From an uncultured Legionellales bacterium (GTDB lineage Bacteria > Pseudomonadota > Gammaproteobacteria > Eutrophobiales > Eutrophobiaceae), in contig CAJWRJ010000005.1 in NCBI GenBank assembly GCA_913046215.1, positions 1 to 60,393 of the forward strand: 60,393 nt of DNA. Reading direction: 5' to 3'. The position numbers were made by a program, and so were the translations under genes. Below are positions 49,796-58,772 of this stretch, piece by piece (the stretch's first letter is position 1; each line of letters opens with the position of its first letter). Below the pieces are notes generated by a model that did not search any database, had not been told where the DNA came from, and saw only the letters and a program-made list of their open reading frames with translations.

Positions 49796-50485
49796 ATGAA
49801 AAAAATAATAAATATTTTTGCAATATTAATTTTTACAACACCGTGTAGCCTTCATGCTGAGTCTTGGTATCAGGTTGAAGTTATAGTTTTTGATAGAATC
49901 AATCCAGATTTTGGCGAGGAAAAATGGAGTTCTGTTCAACCGAGTATTAGGCCTGACATGCTTGAGTTGTATAGTAATGATGAGACTAATTCTAATCAGC
50001 AGTTAGTCCCATTTATGATTATGGATAAAAAAAATAATCGAATGAATGGAATACACCGAGTTTTAAGGCTATCTAAAGAGTACCGACCTTTAATCCATCT
50101 ATCGTGGCAACAGCCTGCAACAGAACGAGATGAGTCGAGATATATCCATATAATAAAACGTAATGATGATGAGAAATTATTGAATCAGAGTAGCAGTAAT
50201 GATTTTAATGAACCTGATTTTTTAGAAGAGCTTGTGTTTTCAAAAAAAATTATTGATGGTTCGATAAGAATAAGGAGTGGTTTTTTATTGCATGTAGACG
50301 TTGAACTCTACTATTTTAGTGACATGATTAATGATAGCGCAGTTCAATTTTCGATAGAAGCTTCTAATCAGCTTATAATTGGACTTAGTGAATCAAGAAA
50401 GATTAAGCTAGACGAAATACATTACTTCGATAACCCAATATATGGTTTAATTTTACAAGTTAGTCGTTTGGAAAATGTTAATTAG
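49796..50485 (+). CDS. CsiV-like periplasmic peptidoglycan-binding protein
   Basis: A 229-residue exported protein with a signal peptide (about 1-20, ending CSLHA before ESWYQVEVIVFDR). The motif WYQVEVIVF followed by a long strand-rich domain and a conserved VELYYF segment fits the CsiV family, first described in Vibrio cholerae as a regulator of the lysine-less cell-wall response. It starts three bases after mfd, the usual neighbour. A role in cell wall maintenance is inferred from the family. Its end overlaps the convergent phosphorylase gene by eight bases. Confidence 0.75.
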   Translation: MKKIINIFAILIFTTPCSLHAESWYQVEVIVFDRINPDFGEEKWSSVQPSIRPDMLELYSNDETNSNQQLVPFMIMDKKNNRMNGIHRVLRLSKEYRPLIHLSWQQPATERDESRYIHIIKRNDDEKLLNQSSSNDFNEPDFLEELVFSKKIIDGSIRIRSGFLLHVDVELYYFSDMINDSAVQFSIEASNQLIIGLSESRKIKLDEIHYFDNPIYGLILQVSRLENVN

Positions 50486-51218
50486 CATTTAATAGAAATT
50501 CATTAATTAGTAATAGAATATTATATAGTCCTCCTTCAAGATTTCTTTGTATTATTTCACTTGTAATAGGTAAAGTTGATTTACCAGCGGCCCAATTTAC
50601 AACTAGGCAGCAGCAGGCGTAATTAATTTTAAGTTCTCTCGCGAGGCTTGCTTCTGGCATTCCAGTCATACCAACAATATTACAACCATCATTTTCTAAT
50701 CTTAGTATTTCAGCGGCAGTCTCTAATCTTGGTCCTTGAGTTATTCCATAAGTACCTTTTGGATGAATTTTTAACTTTTTAACTCTAGCGGAATCAATTA
50801 ACTTTTTACGAAGTATCTCTGAATATGGGTTTGAGAAGTCAATATGTTCAACATCCATCGGATCGCCATCACTGAATGTATGATCCCTATTATAAGTATA
50901 ATCTATTATTTGGTCGGGTATAATTATATTATTTGGTGACATTGATTTTGTTATACCTCCAACTACGCTGACACTGATTATATTTCTAACATTTATTTCA
51001 TGTAACGCCCATATGTTTGCCTTATAATTTATTTTATGTGGTGCGATCCTGTTGTCTTCTCCATGGCGTGGTAAAAAAATAATTTCAGTTTTATTCAAAA
51101 TTCCAATTTCTATTGGAGCAGACGGTTTTCCCCATGGCGTATCAGGAAAAATTTCATCAATCATATTAATTTCAGGAAATTTATTAAGGCCACTACCACC
51201 GATAATTGCAGTTTTCAT
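50478..51218 (-). CDS. S-methyl-5'-thioinosine phosphorylase
   Basis: A 246-residue purine nucleoside phosphorylase of the MTAP family. Landmarks are IIGGSGLNKFP at the start, FLPRHGEDNRIAPHKINYKAN near 50 with the phosphate site, and NIVGMTGMPEASLARE near 185. The GMTGMPEA form of the base-binding region and the short length fit the Pseudomonas methylthioinosine enzyme better than MtnP for methylthioadenosine. The presence of mtaD in the same window supports this, because the deaminase makes its substrate. Its ATG overlaps the hpt stop by four bases (ATGA), so the two are coupled. Confidence 0.82.
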   Translation of the reverse strand: MKTAIIGGSGLNKFPEINMIDEIFPDTPWGKPSAPIEIGILNKTEIIFLPRHGEDNRIAPHKINYKANIWALHEINVRNIISVSVVGGITKSMSPNNIIIPDQIIDYTYNRDHTFSDGDPMDVEHIDFSNPYSEILRKKLIDSARVKKLKIHPKGTYGITQGPRLETAAEILRLENDGCNIVGMTGMPEASLARELKINYACCCLVVNWAAGKSTLPITSEIIQRNLEGGLYNILLLINEFLLNAN

Positions 51219-51766
51219 ATTTTTTTTATGGCATAAACACCATTAACATTTCTATAATATTCACAATAATCCATTCCATTACCAAATACATAGACATTGG
51301 GAACGGTTGCTCCAACAAAATCTATATCTCTTTCTAATTTACTATTATCAAGAATCTTTTTTAAAAGTACGGCAGCATAAACTTTTTTTGCTCCGTTTGA
51401 GTAACAATACTTAATTATCTCAGATAATGTAATACCTTCATCTAAAATATCATCAATCAATAATATTGTTCTATCTAGCAAAGATTTATCTGGTTTTTTT
51501 AGCCATATTAAGCTTCCACCACGCGTGCCACTTGAGTAACGAGTTGCGTGGACGTAATCTATTTCTAAAGGAAAATTAAGCTTGGTTATTAATTGCCCAG
51601 AAAATATTAATCCACCAATCATAATAGGCATAACTATGGGATTTGTATTTTCCAATTCATTTGTTATTGCTTTACTAAGATCATCGGTAATCTTACTTAT
51701 CTGAACATTCGTATATAGAGGTTCAGCCCCGTCTAGTATTTCTTGATAATTTTGATTTATTTTCAA
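51215..51766 (-). CDS. hpt: Hypoxanthine-guanine phosphoribosyltransferase
   Basis: A 183-residue salvage enzyme making IMP from hypoxanthine and PRPP. The PRPP-binding loop is ILLIDDILDEGITL near 102-115, and a VYVFGNGMDYCEYYRN base-site region ends the protein. It precedes and overlaps the methylthioinosine phosphorylase gene, which releases hypoxanthine, so the operon recycles both products of that reaction. Confidence 0.88.
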   Translation of the reverse strand: MKINQNYQEILDGAEPLYTNVQISKITDDLSKAITNELENTNPIVMPIMIGGLIFSGQLITKLNFPLEIDYVHATRYSSGTRGGSLIWLKKPDKSLLDRTILLIDDILDEGITLSEIIKYCYSNGAKKVYAAVLLKKILDNSKLERDIDFVGATVPNVYVFGNGMDYCEYYRNVNGVYAIKKI

Positions 51767-52149
51767 ATGGTATCACCGTGTATACTACAGATTCATTAAA
51801 ATGTAACTCAACATATATTATTGATTTATATAGAATTAATAAAAATAATAATAATATTCAATATTCCTAATCCAAAAATACTTGATCAATTTAACAATTT
51901 TTTGACAAGAATCATAAAAAAAAGAATAATTGTATTATTTTCAATATCTTATCTACATTATTTTTAAAATATCCAGATTAGATTAAATTATAAACAACGT
52001 TTCTTTGCTGAGCGCAATTAATCAAAGGCACCAATAATTCCGTGACCCTTTTGCATTTAGTGATGTAAACTGAGTAAACTTTTGATTAGCTAGAAATTCA
52101 TATAAAACAAAAATTTAAAAAATAATTTTATAATTTTCGAGGAATAAGT
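51767..52149. other. Intergenic region with glyA leader
   Basis: A 383-base gap between divergent hpt and glyA with no gene visible. The first 200 bases are extremely AT-rich. A good rightward promoter lies at 51902-51930, giving a glyA leader of about 210 bases. The leader holds TTAATCAAAGG (52018-52028), which could pair with CCCTTTTG (52046-52053) or with CTTTTGATTAG (52079-52089). It also holds a direct repeat of GTAAACT (52065-52071 and 52074-52080). I do not recognise a glycine or tetrahydrofolate riboswitch. Confidence 0.5.
51902..51930 (+). promoter_or_regulatory. Candidate sigma-70 promoter for glyA
   Basis: A perfect -35 TTGACA (51902-51907), a 17-base spacer and AATAAT (51925-51930), one base from TATAAT. 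This is the best-matching promoter I found in the window, but it sits in AT-rich DNA. Initiation near 51937 would leave a leader of roughly 210 bases before glyA. Confidence 0.5.
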
Positions 52150-53418
52150 ATGTTTAGTAAAAATATTAAAGTTGAAGGCTATGATGATGATCTTTTTAAT
52201 GCTATGGAAGGAGAGAGACGTCGCCAAGAGGAGCATATTGAATTAATTGCTTCCGAAAATATGGCAAGCCCAAGAGTACTGGAATGCCAGGGATCTGTGC
52301 TAACAAATAAGTATGCGGAAGGCTACCCAGCAAAACGTTATTATGGTGGATGCGAATTTGTTGATGTTGCAGAACAGCTTGCAATTGATAGAGCTAAAAA
52401 ACTGTTTGGAGCTGATTGGGCAAATGTACAACCACATTCTGGTTCGCAAGCAAATGGAGCTGTTTTTCATGCCTTACTAGAACCTGGTGATACAATTATG
52501 GGTATGAGTCTAGCGCACGGCGGTCATCTAACTCATGGAGCAACAGTAAATGTTTCGGGCCGAATATATAATGCTATTCAATATGGTTTGAATGCTGATA
52601 CAGGCGAGATTGATTATGATGAGGCAGAAAAATTAGCTTTAGAAAATAAACCGAAATTAATTATTACTGGTTTTTCAGCATATTCACGTATTCTTGATTG
52701 GCAAAGATTTAGAGATATTGCGGATAAGGTTGGTGCTTTATTACTATCTGATATTGCTCATATTGCTGGCCTTGTTGCTGTCGGCGAATATCCAAGTCCA
52801 ATTCAAATAGCTGATATAACAACTACAACAACACATAAAACGTTACGCGGTCCACGTTCCGGTTTGATTATGGGTAAGAGTAATGAGGAAATTGAAAAGA
52901 AAGTTAATTTTACTGTTTTCCCTTCATACCAAGGCGGACCTCTGATGCATATAATTGCAGCAAAAGCCGTTGCATTTAAAGAAGCGATGGAACCCGAATT
53001 CAAAACTTATATTCAACAAGTAAAAGAGAATGCTAAAGCAATGGCTGAAACCTTTGTTGAGCGCGGGCTAAAAATTGTTTCTGGCGGAACTGATAATCAC
53101 TTGTTTCTTGTTGATATGGTTGACAAAGGATTAACCGGGAAAGATGTTGATGCTGCATTAGGTTCGGCTAACATAACTGTTAATAAAAATGCTGTTCCAA
53201 ACGATCCTCAATCGCCTTTTGTTACTAGTGGCATCAGAATAGGTACACCGTCAATCACAACAAGAGGTTTTGATAAATCAGATGCGATTCAGGTTGCAAA
53301 CTGGTGTTGTGATATTATGGATAACATGGGCGATGATTCAGTAATAAAGCGTGTGAAAGCTGAAGTTTTGGAACTTTGTAAGAGCCGCCCATTATATGAA
53401 TTCAATCAGGATCTGTAG
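52150..53418 (+). CDS. glyA: Serine hydroxymethyltransferase
   Basis: A PLP enzyme moving the C1 unit between methylene-tetrahydrofolate plus glycine and serine; in this genome it is the entry reaction of the serine cycle as well as a normal housekeeping step. The 422-residue protein shows ELIASENM near 36, [15 protein letters not shown] near 56, a [11 protein letters not shown] segment near 198 and the Schiff-base lysine in [14 protein letters not shown] near 227. CGAGGAA lies 8 bases upstream. Only this copy is visible; a second C1-dedicated copy could exist elsewhere. Confidence 0.97.
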   Translation: MFSKNIKVEGYDDDLFNAMEGERRRQEEHIELIASENMASPRVLECQGSVLTNKYAEGYPAKRYYGGCEFVDVAEQLAIDRAKKLFGADWANVQPHSGSQANGAVFHALLEPGDTIMGMSLAHGGHLTHGATVNVSGRIYNAIQYGLNADTGEIDYDEAEKLALENKPKLIITGFSAYSRILDWQRFRDIADKVGALLLSDIAHIAGLVAVGEYPSPIQIADITTTTTHKTLRGPRSGLIMGKSNEEIEKKVNFTVFPSYQGGPLMHIIAAKAVAFKEAMEPEFKTYIQQVKENAKAMAETFVERGLKIVSGGTDNHLFLVDMVDKGLTGKDVDAALGSANITVNKNAVPNDPQSPFVTSGIRIGTPSITTRGFDKSDAIQVANWCCDIMDNMGDDSVIKRVKAEVLELCKSRPLYEFNQDL

Positions 53419-53493
53419 AGTTATTTGAGGTTAAAATTTAGCTATAGGATACTTTACCTTATAGTTATCTACGATTAAAAGCGGGCTAATTAT

Positions 53494-54006
53494 ATGCGAT
53501 GTCCTTTCTGTAATCACATTGATACAAGTGTTATCGATTCACGTGATGTTGGTGAGGGAGACAAGATTCGGCGACGTCGTGAATGTAATAATTGTAAAGG
53601 AAGATTTACAACTTACGAGTCGGTAGAATTAAATTTGCCGCGTATTATTAAATCTGATAATCGACGGGAAGCATTCGATGAAGCAAAATTAAGATCGGGC
53701 ATATTAAGAGCTGTTGAAAAATGTCCTGTTGAAATGGAGCGCGTTGAAACTGCGATTTCAAATATAAAAAACAACTTACAAGCTCATGGGGACAGGGAAG
53801 TTAAATCAATTAAAATTGGTAATTGGGTTATGGAGGAGTTGAAAGAGCTTGATAAGGTTGCATATGTGAGATTTGCATCTGTCTATAGAAGCTTTGAGGA
53901 TGTAAGGTCTTTTCTTGAGGAAATAGAGAAGTTAGAACATGAATTACCTCCTGAATTGAAAAGAAATCAACTTGATCTTCTTGAGTCTGATGGTGATGAG
54001 AATTGA
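53494..54006 (+). CDS. nrdR: Transcriptional repressor NrdR
   Basis: A 170-residue nucleotide-sensing repressor of ribonucleotide reductase genes. The N-terminal zinc ribbon has CPFC at 3-6 and CNNC at 31-34. The ATP-cone domain follows (about 49-139), with [10 protein letters not shown] near its start. It stands between glyA and ribD as in many gammaproteobacteria. Its stop codon shares one base with the ribD start. Confidence 0.95.
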   Translation: MRCPFCNHIDTSVIDSRDVGEGDKIRRRRECNNCKGRFTTYESVELNLPRIIKSDNRREAFDEAKLRSGILRAVEKCPVEMERVETAISNIKNNLQAHGDREVKSIKIGNWVMEELKELDKVAYVRFASVYRSFEDVRSFLEEIEKLEHELPPELKRNQLDLLESDGDEN

Positions 54007-55091
54007 TGTGGAAAGAAGAAGATTATCAATTTATGTCTCGGGCAATCCATCTAGCCAAAAATGGCAAATTTACCTGCAGACCTAATCCTCTCGTTGGGTG
54101 CGTCATAACCAAAGATGGTAAATTAGTAGCAGAGGGCTGGCATGCTGCGACGGGAAAACCGCATGCTGAAATAAACGCGCTTAATGTATGCGATAATTCA
54201 ACTAATTCAACTATGTATATAACACTTGAACCCTGTTCTTATCATGGTAGAACACCCCCTTGTACTCAGACATTGATTAATGCAAAAGTAAAACAGGTTA
54301 TTGTATCTATGTGTGATCCAAATCCAAAAGTTTCTGGATTAGGCATTAAAGAGCTTGAAAAATCGGGCATAAAAGTCAAAAAAGGATTATTAGAGCAGGA
54401 GTCAGCAAGACTTAATATCGGTTTTATTAAGCGCATGACAAAAGAACTACCTTATGTACGATGTAAAATGGCACAGTCTTTAGATGGAGCAACAGCACTT
54501 GCAAATGGTACAAGCAGATGGATTAGTTCGCCTGAAGCTAGATATGATGTTCATTATTTTCGTGCAGGAAGCTGTGCGATTTTAACTAGTGCTGATACAG
54601 TTGCAAGAGATAACTCGATGTTAAATCCTCGAGATTTAGAAATTGATTATAAAGATCCAATAAGAGTTATAGTTGATAGAAATTTAAAAACTTCAGAGCA
54701 ATCAAAAATATTTGAACATGAAGGGAAGATAATTATATATACACAAATGGAAAATCGTAATTACAAAAAGTTTAGAAATCATGATGTAGATATTGTCTAT
54801 GTTCCGAAATCAAATACTTGGTTAAGTGATATTTGTAAAAATATGGCTAAGAAATATGAGATTAATGAAGTTTTAATAGAATCTGGAGCAACGTTTTCGG
54901 GTGCCATGATTGATGCTGGTTTGGTGGATGAATTAGTTATTTATATAGCACCAAAGCTGTTTGGCAATGAATCCTTGCCATTATTTAAAATACAAAAGAT
55001 AAATAAAATCAATGATGCAATTGAATATGAGTATACGGATATAAGAAAAATTGGCAAAGATCTTAGATTAATAATGAAACCTAAAAAATAA
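54006..55091 (+). CDS. ribD: Riboflavin biosynthesis deaminase/reductase
   Basis: A two-domain enzyme for the second and third steps of riboflavin synthesis. The N-terminal deaminase has the zinc motif HAEINAL near 51 and EPCSYHGRTPPC near 76-87. The C-terminal reductase begins around 147 (CKMAQSLDGATAL) and includes an LIESGATFSGAMIDAGLVDEL-type region. I choose the ATG at 54006, which overlaps the nrdR stop by one base, over a TTG one codon upstream. The protein has 361 residues. Confidence 0.95.
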   Translation: MWKEEDYQFMSRAIHLAKNGKFTCRPNPLVGCVITKDGKLVAEGWHAATGKPHAEINALNVCDNSTNSTMYITLEPCSYHGRTPPCTQTLINAKVKQVIVSMCDPNPKVSGLGIKELEKSGIKVKKGLLEQESARLNIGFIKRMTKELPYVRCKMAQSLDGATALANGTSRWISSPEARYDVHYFRAGSCAILTSADTVARDNSMLNPRDLEIDYKDPIRVIVDRNLKTSEQSKIFEHEGKIIIYTQMENRNYKKFRNHDVDIVYVPKSNTWLSDICKNMAKKYEINEVLIESGATFSGAMIDAGLVDELVIYIAPKLFGNESLPLFKIQKINKINDAIEYEYTDIRKIGKDLRLIMKPKK

Positions 55092-55096
55092 AATCT

Positions 55097-55687
55097 ATGT
55101 TTACTGGAATTATTCAAGAAATTGGCAATATCATGGAAATTGATTCTCATGAGTTAGATAAACAAATTATTTTCAAGACAGAAAAAAAATTTTTAGACGA
55201 TATGAATATAGGAGATAGTTTATCGATAAATGGCGTTTGTTTATCAGTTGTGGAAACGAAAGACGATACATTTAGTGTGGATGTTTCAAATGAAACTATC
55301 AAATTAACAACTTTTTCAGATTTGAAGATTAATAGCACTGTTAATCTTGAAAAAGCCATGACTCTCTCCGAAAAAATAAACGGCCATTTTGTTTCCGGGC
55401 ATGTTGATGAAACTGGCATTGTAAAAGAGAAAAAGATTATTGGTAGGTCAACATTTTTTTTAATCGAAGCTCCCAGTGATATTAAAAAATTTTTTTCAAA
55501 AAAAGGATCTATATCTATTGATGGGGTAAGTCTCACAATAAATTTTGTTAAGGAAAATTGTTTTGGTGTGAATATTATTCCCCATACATTATTAAGAACA
55601 ATCATGTCAGATTATGATGTGGGCACTAGAGTTAATATTGAAGTAGATTTAATAGCACGTTATTTGGAAACATTACTAATTAAATAA
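55097..55687 (+). CDS. ribE: Riboflavin synthase, alpha chain
   Basis: Dismutates two dimethylribityllumazine molecules to riboflavin. The 196-residue protein opens MFTGIIQEIGNI and holds two lumazine-binding repeats, with NGVCLSVV near 48 in the first and IDGVSLTINFV near 145 in the second; HFVSGHVDETG near 96 carries conserved histidines. It sits between ribD and ribBA in the operon. Confidence 0.95.
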   Translation: MFTGIIQEIGNIMEIDSHELDKQIIFKTEKKFLDDMNIGDSLSINGVCLSVVETKDDTFSVDVSNETIKLTTFSDLKINSTVNLEKAMTLSEKINGHFVSGHVDETGIVKEKKIIGRSTFFLIEAPSDIKKFFSKKGSISIDGVSLTINFVKENCFGVNIIPHTLLRTIMSDYDVGTRVNIEVDLIARYLETLLIK

Positions 55688-55708
55688 ATAGCACTTTGGA
55701 TTATTGAT

Positions 55709-56818
55709 ATGTCACTTAATAGCACTCAAGAACTAATTAAAGAAATCCAAAATGGAAAAATGATTATTTTGATGGATGATGAAGACCGAGAAAATGAGGG
55801 TGATTTGGTTATTGCTGCATCCTGCATTAGTTCGGAAGATATAAATTTTATGGCTCGATATGGTAGAGGTCTCATTTGTCTAACTTTGACAGATCAGCAT
55901 TGTAAGAAATTAAATCTTCCATTAATGACAAATCATTCTAATGACAGCTTTACAACTAACTTTACGGTTTCAATTGAAGCTGCTGAGGGCGTGACAACAG
56001 GAATTTCTGCGTCTGATCGCGCTCTGACTATTAAAAAGGCGACTGCAGTCGATGCAAAAGCAAGTGATTTAATTCAGCCAGGACATGTTTTCCCTCTGAT
56101 GGCTCAACCAGGTGGTGTGTTATCTAGAGCAGGACATACTGAGGCTGGTTGTGATTTAGCAAAACTAGCAGGTTTTCAACCATCAGCAGTAATTGTTGAA
56201 ATCTTAAACGAAGATGGATCTATGGCAAGAAGGGATGATTTAGAAAAATTTGCGTTAGAACATGATCTTAAAATAGGAACAATATCGGATCTAATAAGCT
56301 ATCGAATACAAAATGAAAAAACAGTAGAGCATATAACAGAGTGTAATCTTCCAACGGAATATGGTGAATTTGTTTTACATGCATATCAGGATAAGTTAAA
56401 AAAGAAACTTCATTTGGCCTTAGTAAAAGGAACTCTTATTTCAGATGAAGCCACTTTAGTTCGTGTACATGTTGAGAATCCAATATCTGACTTAACTGGA
56501 AGTTTAGCTAAAGATCGTGGTTGGCCAATCGGTGATGTTTTGGAGCGTTTTTCTGGAGAAAAAAGAGCTGTTTTAGTAATTTTGTGCAATCAATACTCAC
56601 CTATTGAGTTGGTCAATCAGATAGAGTCTTATAGACTGCCAGAAAAGAATATAAACAATAAAAATAATAATGCTAGCTGGGATACCAGAACTATTGGTCT
56701 AGGAGCACAAATACTATCTGATTTAGGTATTAAGAAAATGCGTTTACTAAGTGCCCCAAAACATATACACGCGCTTTCTGGATTTGGACTCGAAATTATT
56801 GAATATATTAATGATTAG
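55709..56818 (+). CDS. ribBA: 3,4-dihydroxy-2-butanone 4-phosphate synthase with degenerate GTP cyclohydrolase II domain
   Basis: The N-terminal domain (about 1-205) makes dihydroxybutanone phosphate from ribulose 5-phosphate: [11 protein letters not shown] (24-34), TGISASDRA near 94, and the [14 protein letters not shown] segment near 146 are intact. The C-terminal 160 residues resemble GTP cyclohydrolase II but the zinc-binding cysteine cluster is missing: the place is taken by [18 protein letters not shown], with no Cys triad, and the usual EGRGIG loop is gone. The half should therefore be inactive as a cyclohydrolase, as in some Pseudomonas RibB proteins. A separate ribA is expected elsewhere in the genome. 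Confidence 0.9.
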   Translation: MSLNSTQELIKEIQNGKMIILMDDEDRENEGDLVIAASCISSEDINFMARYGRGLICLTLTDQHCKKLNLPLMTNHSNDSFTTNFTVSIEAAEGVTTGISASDRALTIKKATAVDAKASDLIQPGHVFPLMAQPGGVLSRAGHTEAGCDLAKLAGFQPSAVIVEILNEDGSMARRDDLEKFALEHDLKIGTISDLISYRIQNEKTVEHITECNLPTEYGEFVLHAYQDKLKKKLHLALVKGTLISDEATLVRVHVENPISDLTGSLAKDRGWPIGDVLERFSGEKRAVLVILCNQYSPIELVNQIESYRLPEKNINNKNNNASWDTRTIGLGAQILSDLGIKKMRLLSAPKHIHALSGFGLEIIEYIND

Positions 56819-56866
56819 AACATATTTTTTAAAACAACCATATTAGACAATATATTAGGAATCAAA

Positions 56867-57316
56867 ATGGCTACGAAAAAAAATAATATCCATATTGCAA
56901 TTGTAGCTAGTAATTTTAATAGAAATATTGTCGATCGTTTATATAGCGGAGCTATTTCAACGTTAGAAAAAAATGGAATAAATGAGGAAAAGGTAAAAGT
57001 TGTTAGAGTTCCTGGCGCATTTGAAATTCCAGTCACAGTTAAATCATTACTTGATAAGAAAAAATATAATGCAATTATTACACTTGGCGTAATTATAAGA
57101 GGAGAAACACCTCACTTTGAGTATATTTCAAATGCATGTGCTCATGGAATTTCACAGCTAGCAATAAACAGTGGAACCCCTATAATCTTCGGAGTTTTAA
57201 CAGTGGACAATAAAACACAAGCAGAGAAGAGATCTAATATTGATCCGATGGAAAAGAATAAAGGATCGGAAGCAGCACAAGCTGCATTAGATATGGTTGA
57301 TTTGGATTGGTTATGA
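56867..57316 (+). CDS. ribH: 6,7-dimethyl-8-ribityllumazine synthase
   Basis: Joins the RibD and RibB products to form lumazine. The 149-residue protein shows VASNFNRNIVDRL near 13, the VPGAFEIPVT substrate motif near 47, and GVIIRGETPHFEYISN near 76 with the catalytic histidine. It is the last riboflavin gene before nusB. Confidence 0.95.
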   Translation: MATKKNNIHIAIVASNFNRNIVDRLYSGAISTLEKNGINEEKVKVVRVPGAFEIPVTVKSLLDKKKYNAIITLGVIIRGETPHFEYISNACAHGISQLAINSGTPIIFGVLTVDNKTQAEKRSNIDPMEKNKGSEAAQAALDMVDLDWL

Positions 57317-57331
57317 GAAATACGTAGTTCT

Positions 57332-57790
57332 ATGCACTCAAAAATTAATAAAAAAAATATACGTCAGCGTATAAAAGCAAGACAAAATACTGTTCAAGCT
57401 TTATATCAATGGCTTATTACAAATAAGGATTTGGATGAAGTTATGTCTGAGTTTGAAAATGATAAATATAAACTTGCCAAAACAGATGTTAGCTACTTTA
57501 AATCTTTATTGAAAGGTACAATAACTTGCCATAAAGAACTCGATGCAAGAATTGTCAACTTATTAGATCGACCAATTGAAGAATTAGATACCATAGAGAG
57601 AGCAATACTACATATAGGATGCTATGAATTAGAATACCATAATGACATTCCGTGGAAATCAATTGTTAACGAGTCTGTTGAGCTTGCAAAAACATTTGGT
57701 GCTGAAGATTCATATAAATATATTAATAGTATATTAGATAAAGTTGCAAAAGAATTAAGACAAACCCAATCAAAAAATCTTGTTAGCTAA
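57332..57790 (+). CDS. nusB: Transcription antitermination protein NusB
   Basis: A 152-residue all-helical protein that binds boxA RNA with S10 to antiterminate rRNA transcription. RQNTVQALYQWLI near 17 and the C-terminal SIVNESVELAKTFGAEDSYKYIN region near 110 are typical. It lies 15 bases after ribH and three before thiL, the common order. Confidence 0.94.
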   Translation: MHSKINKKNIRQRIKARQNTVQALYQWLITNKDLDEVMSEFENDKYKLAKTDVSYFKSLLKGTITCHKELDARIVNLLDRPIEELDTIERAILHIGCYELEYHNDIPWKSIVNESVELAKTFGAEDSYKYINSILDKVAKELRQTQSKNLVS

Positions 57791-57793
57791 ATT

Positions 57794-58747
57794 TTGAATG
57801 AATTTGAAATTATAGAGCATTATTTCAAGCTACCACTTATCAATCAGAAAGAAGTTAAGCTTGGTATAGGAGATGATGCTGCGGTTATCAGCTTGTCTCA
57901 AGACAAAGAATTAGTTGTTTCAATCGACACTCTAGTTGAAGGAGTTCATTTTTTAAAGGGTCTATCTCCTAAGGATGTTGCTAATAAATCACTTCTAGTT
58001 AATCTTAGCGACATAGCAGCAATGGGAGCTACACCAAGATGGATCACCTTATCGTTAACTCTTCCTGAAAATAATTCAGTTTGGTTGGAAGGATTCTCGA
58101 AGCAATTCAATAAACTACTTAAAAATTATTCATTAGCTCTTATTGGCGGTGATTTAACAAAAGGCCCATTATCAATAACAATACAAGCGCATGGTATTAT
58201 TCCAAAGGGAAAATTTTTGCAACGAAGCGGCGCAAAACCTGGTGATTATATTTATGTAACTGGAGAATTAGGCGCCGCTGCATATGCTTTGAGATATTTG
58301 AAAAATACTGACGATAACTTAAAACCAACAAATGATGAACTTGAAAAATTAAATAAACCTGAACCAAAAATTCAAACAGGATTAGAGCTAAGAGATATTG
58401 CGACAAGTTGTATTGATATTTCAGATGGTTTGTTTACAGATCTCAGCCATATCCTTAATTGTAGTAAAGTGGGAGCTGATGTGAAATTAAATGATATTCC
58501 TTATTCGAAGACTCTTTTAAAGTTGGATAAAGATTTAGCTATAGATCTTGCATTAACTGGTGGCGATGACTATGAATTATGCTTTACTGCTCCTTCAAAC
58601 TTATCTAAATCTGATTTAGAAAAAAAGATTACGACATCAAAATTTTTTAAGGTTGGCAGAATTAATCAGTTAGATTCGAAGCTGAATTTGATTGGTGATG
58701 ATAAAAAGATATACAAACTTAAATCAGTTGGGTATCAACACTTTTAA
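57794..58747 (+). CDS. thiL: Thiamine-monophosphate kinase
   Basis: Phosphorylates thiamine monophosphate to the active diphosphate. The 317-residue protein has LGIGDDAAVI near 24, VNLSDIAAMGATPRW near 72, the IGGDLTKGPLSIT loop near 117 and ISDGLFTDLSHI near 209. The start is TTG at 57794, which fits family members opening close to an EFEIIEHYF-like sequence; an ATG at 57798 is out of frame. pgpA, often next, is replaced by a convergent fumC. Confidence 0.93.
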   Translation: MNEFEIIEHYFKLPLINQKEVKLGIGDDAAVISLSQDKELVVSIDTLVEGVHFLKGLSPKDVANKSLLVNLSDIAAMGATPRWITLSLTLPENNSVWLEGFSKQFNKLLKNYSLALIGGDLTKGPLSITIQAHGIIPKGKFLQRSGAKPGDYIYVTGELGAAAYALRYLKNTDDNLKPTNDELEKLNKPEPKIQTGLELRDIATSCIDISDGLFTDLSHILNCSKVGADVKLNDIPYSKTLLKLDKDLAIDLALTGGDDYELCFTAPSNLSKSDLEKKITTSKFFKVGRINQLDSKLNLIGDDKKIYKLKSVGYQHF

Positions 58748-58772
58748 TTACTATTTTATGTATTAAAAATAA

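Noticed and set aside
51767-52149. Glycine riboswitch before glyA
   Set aside because: The conserved glycine aptamer core segments are not visible in the leader; only generic stem possibilities are.
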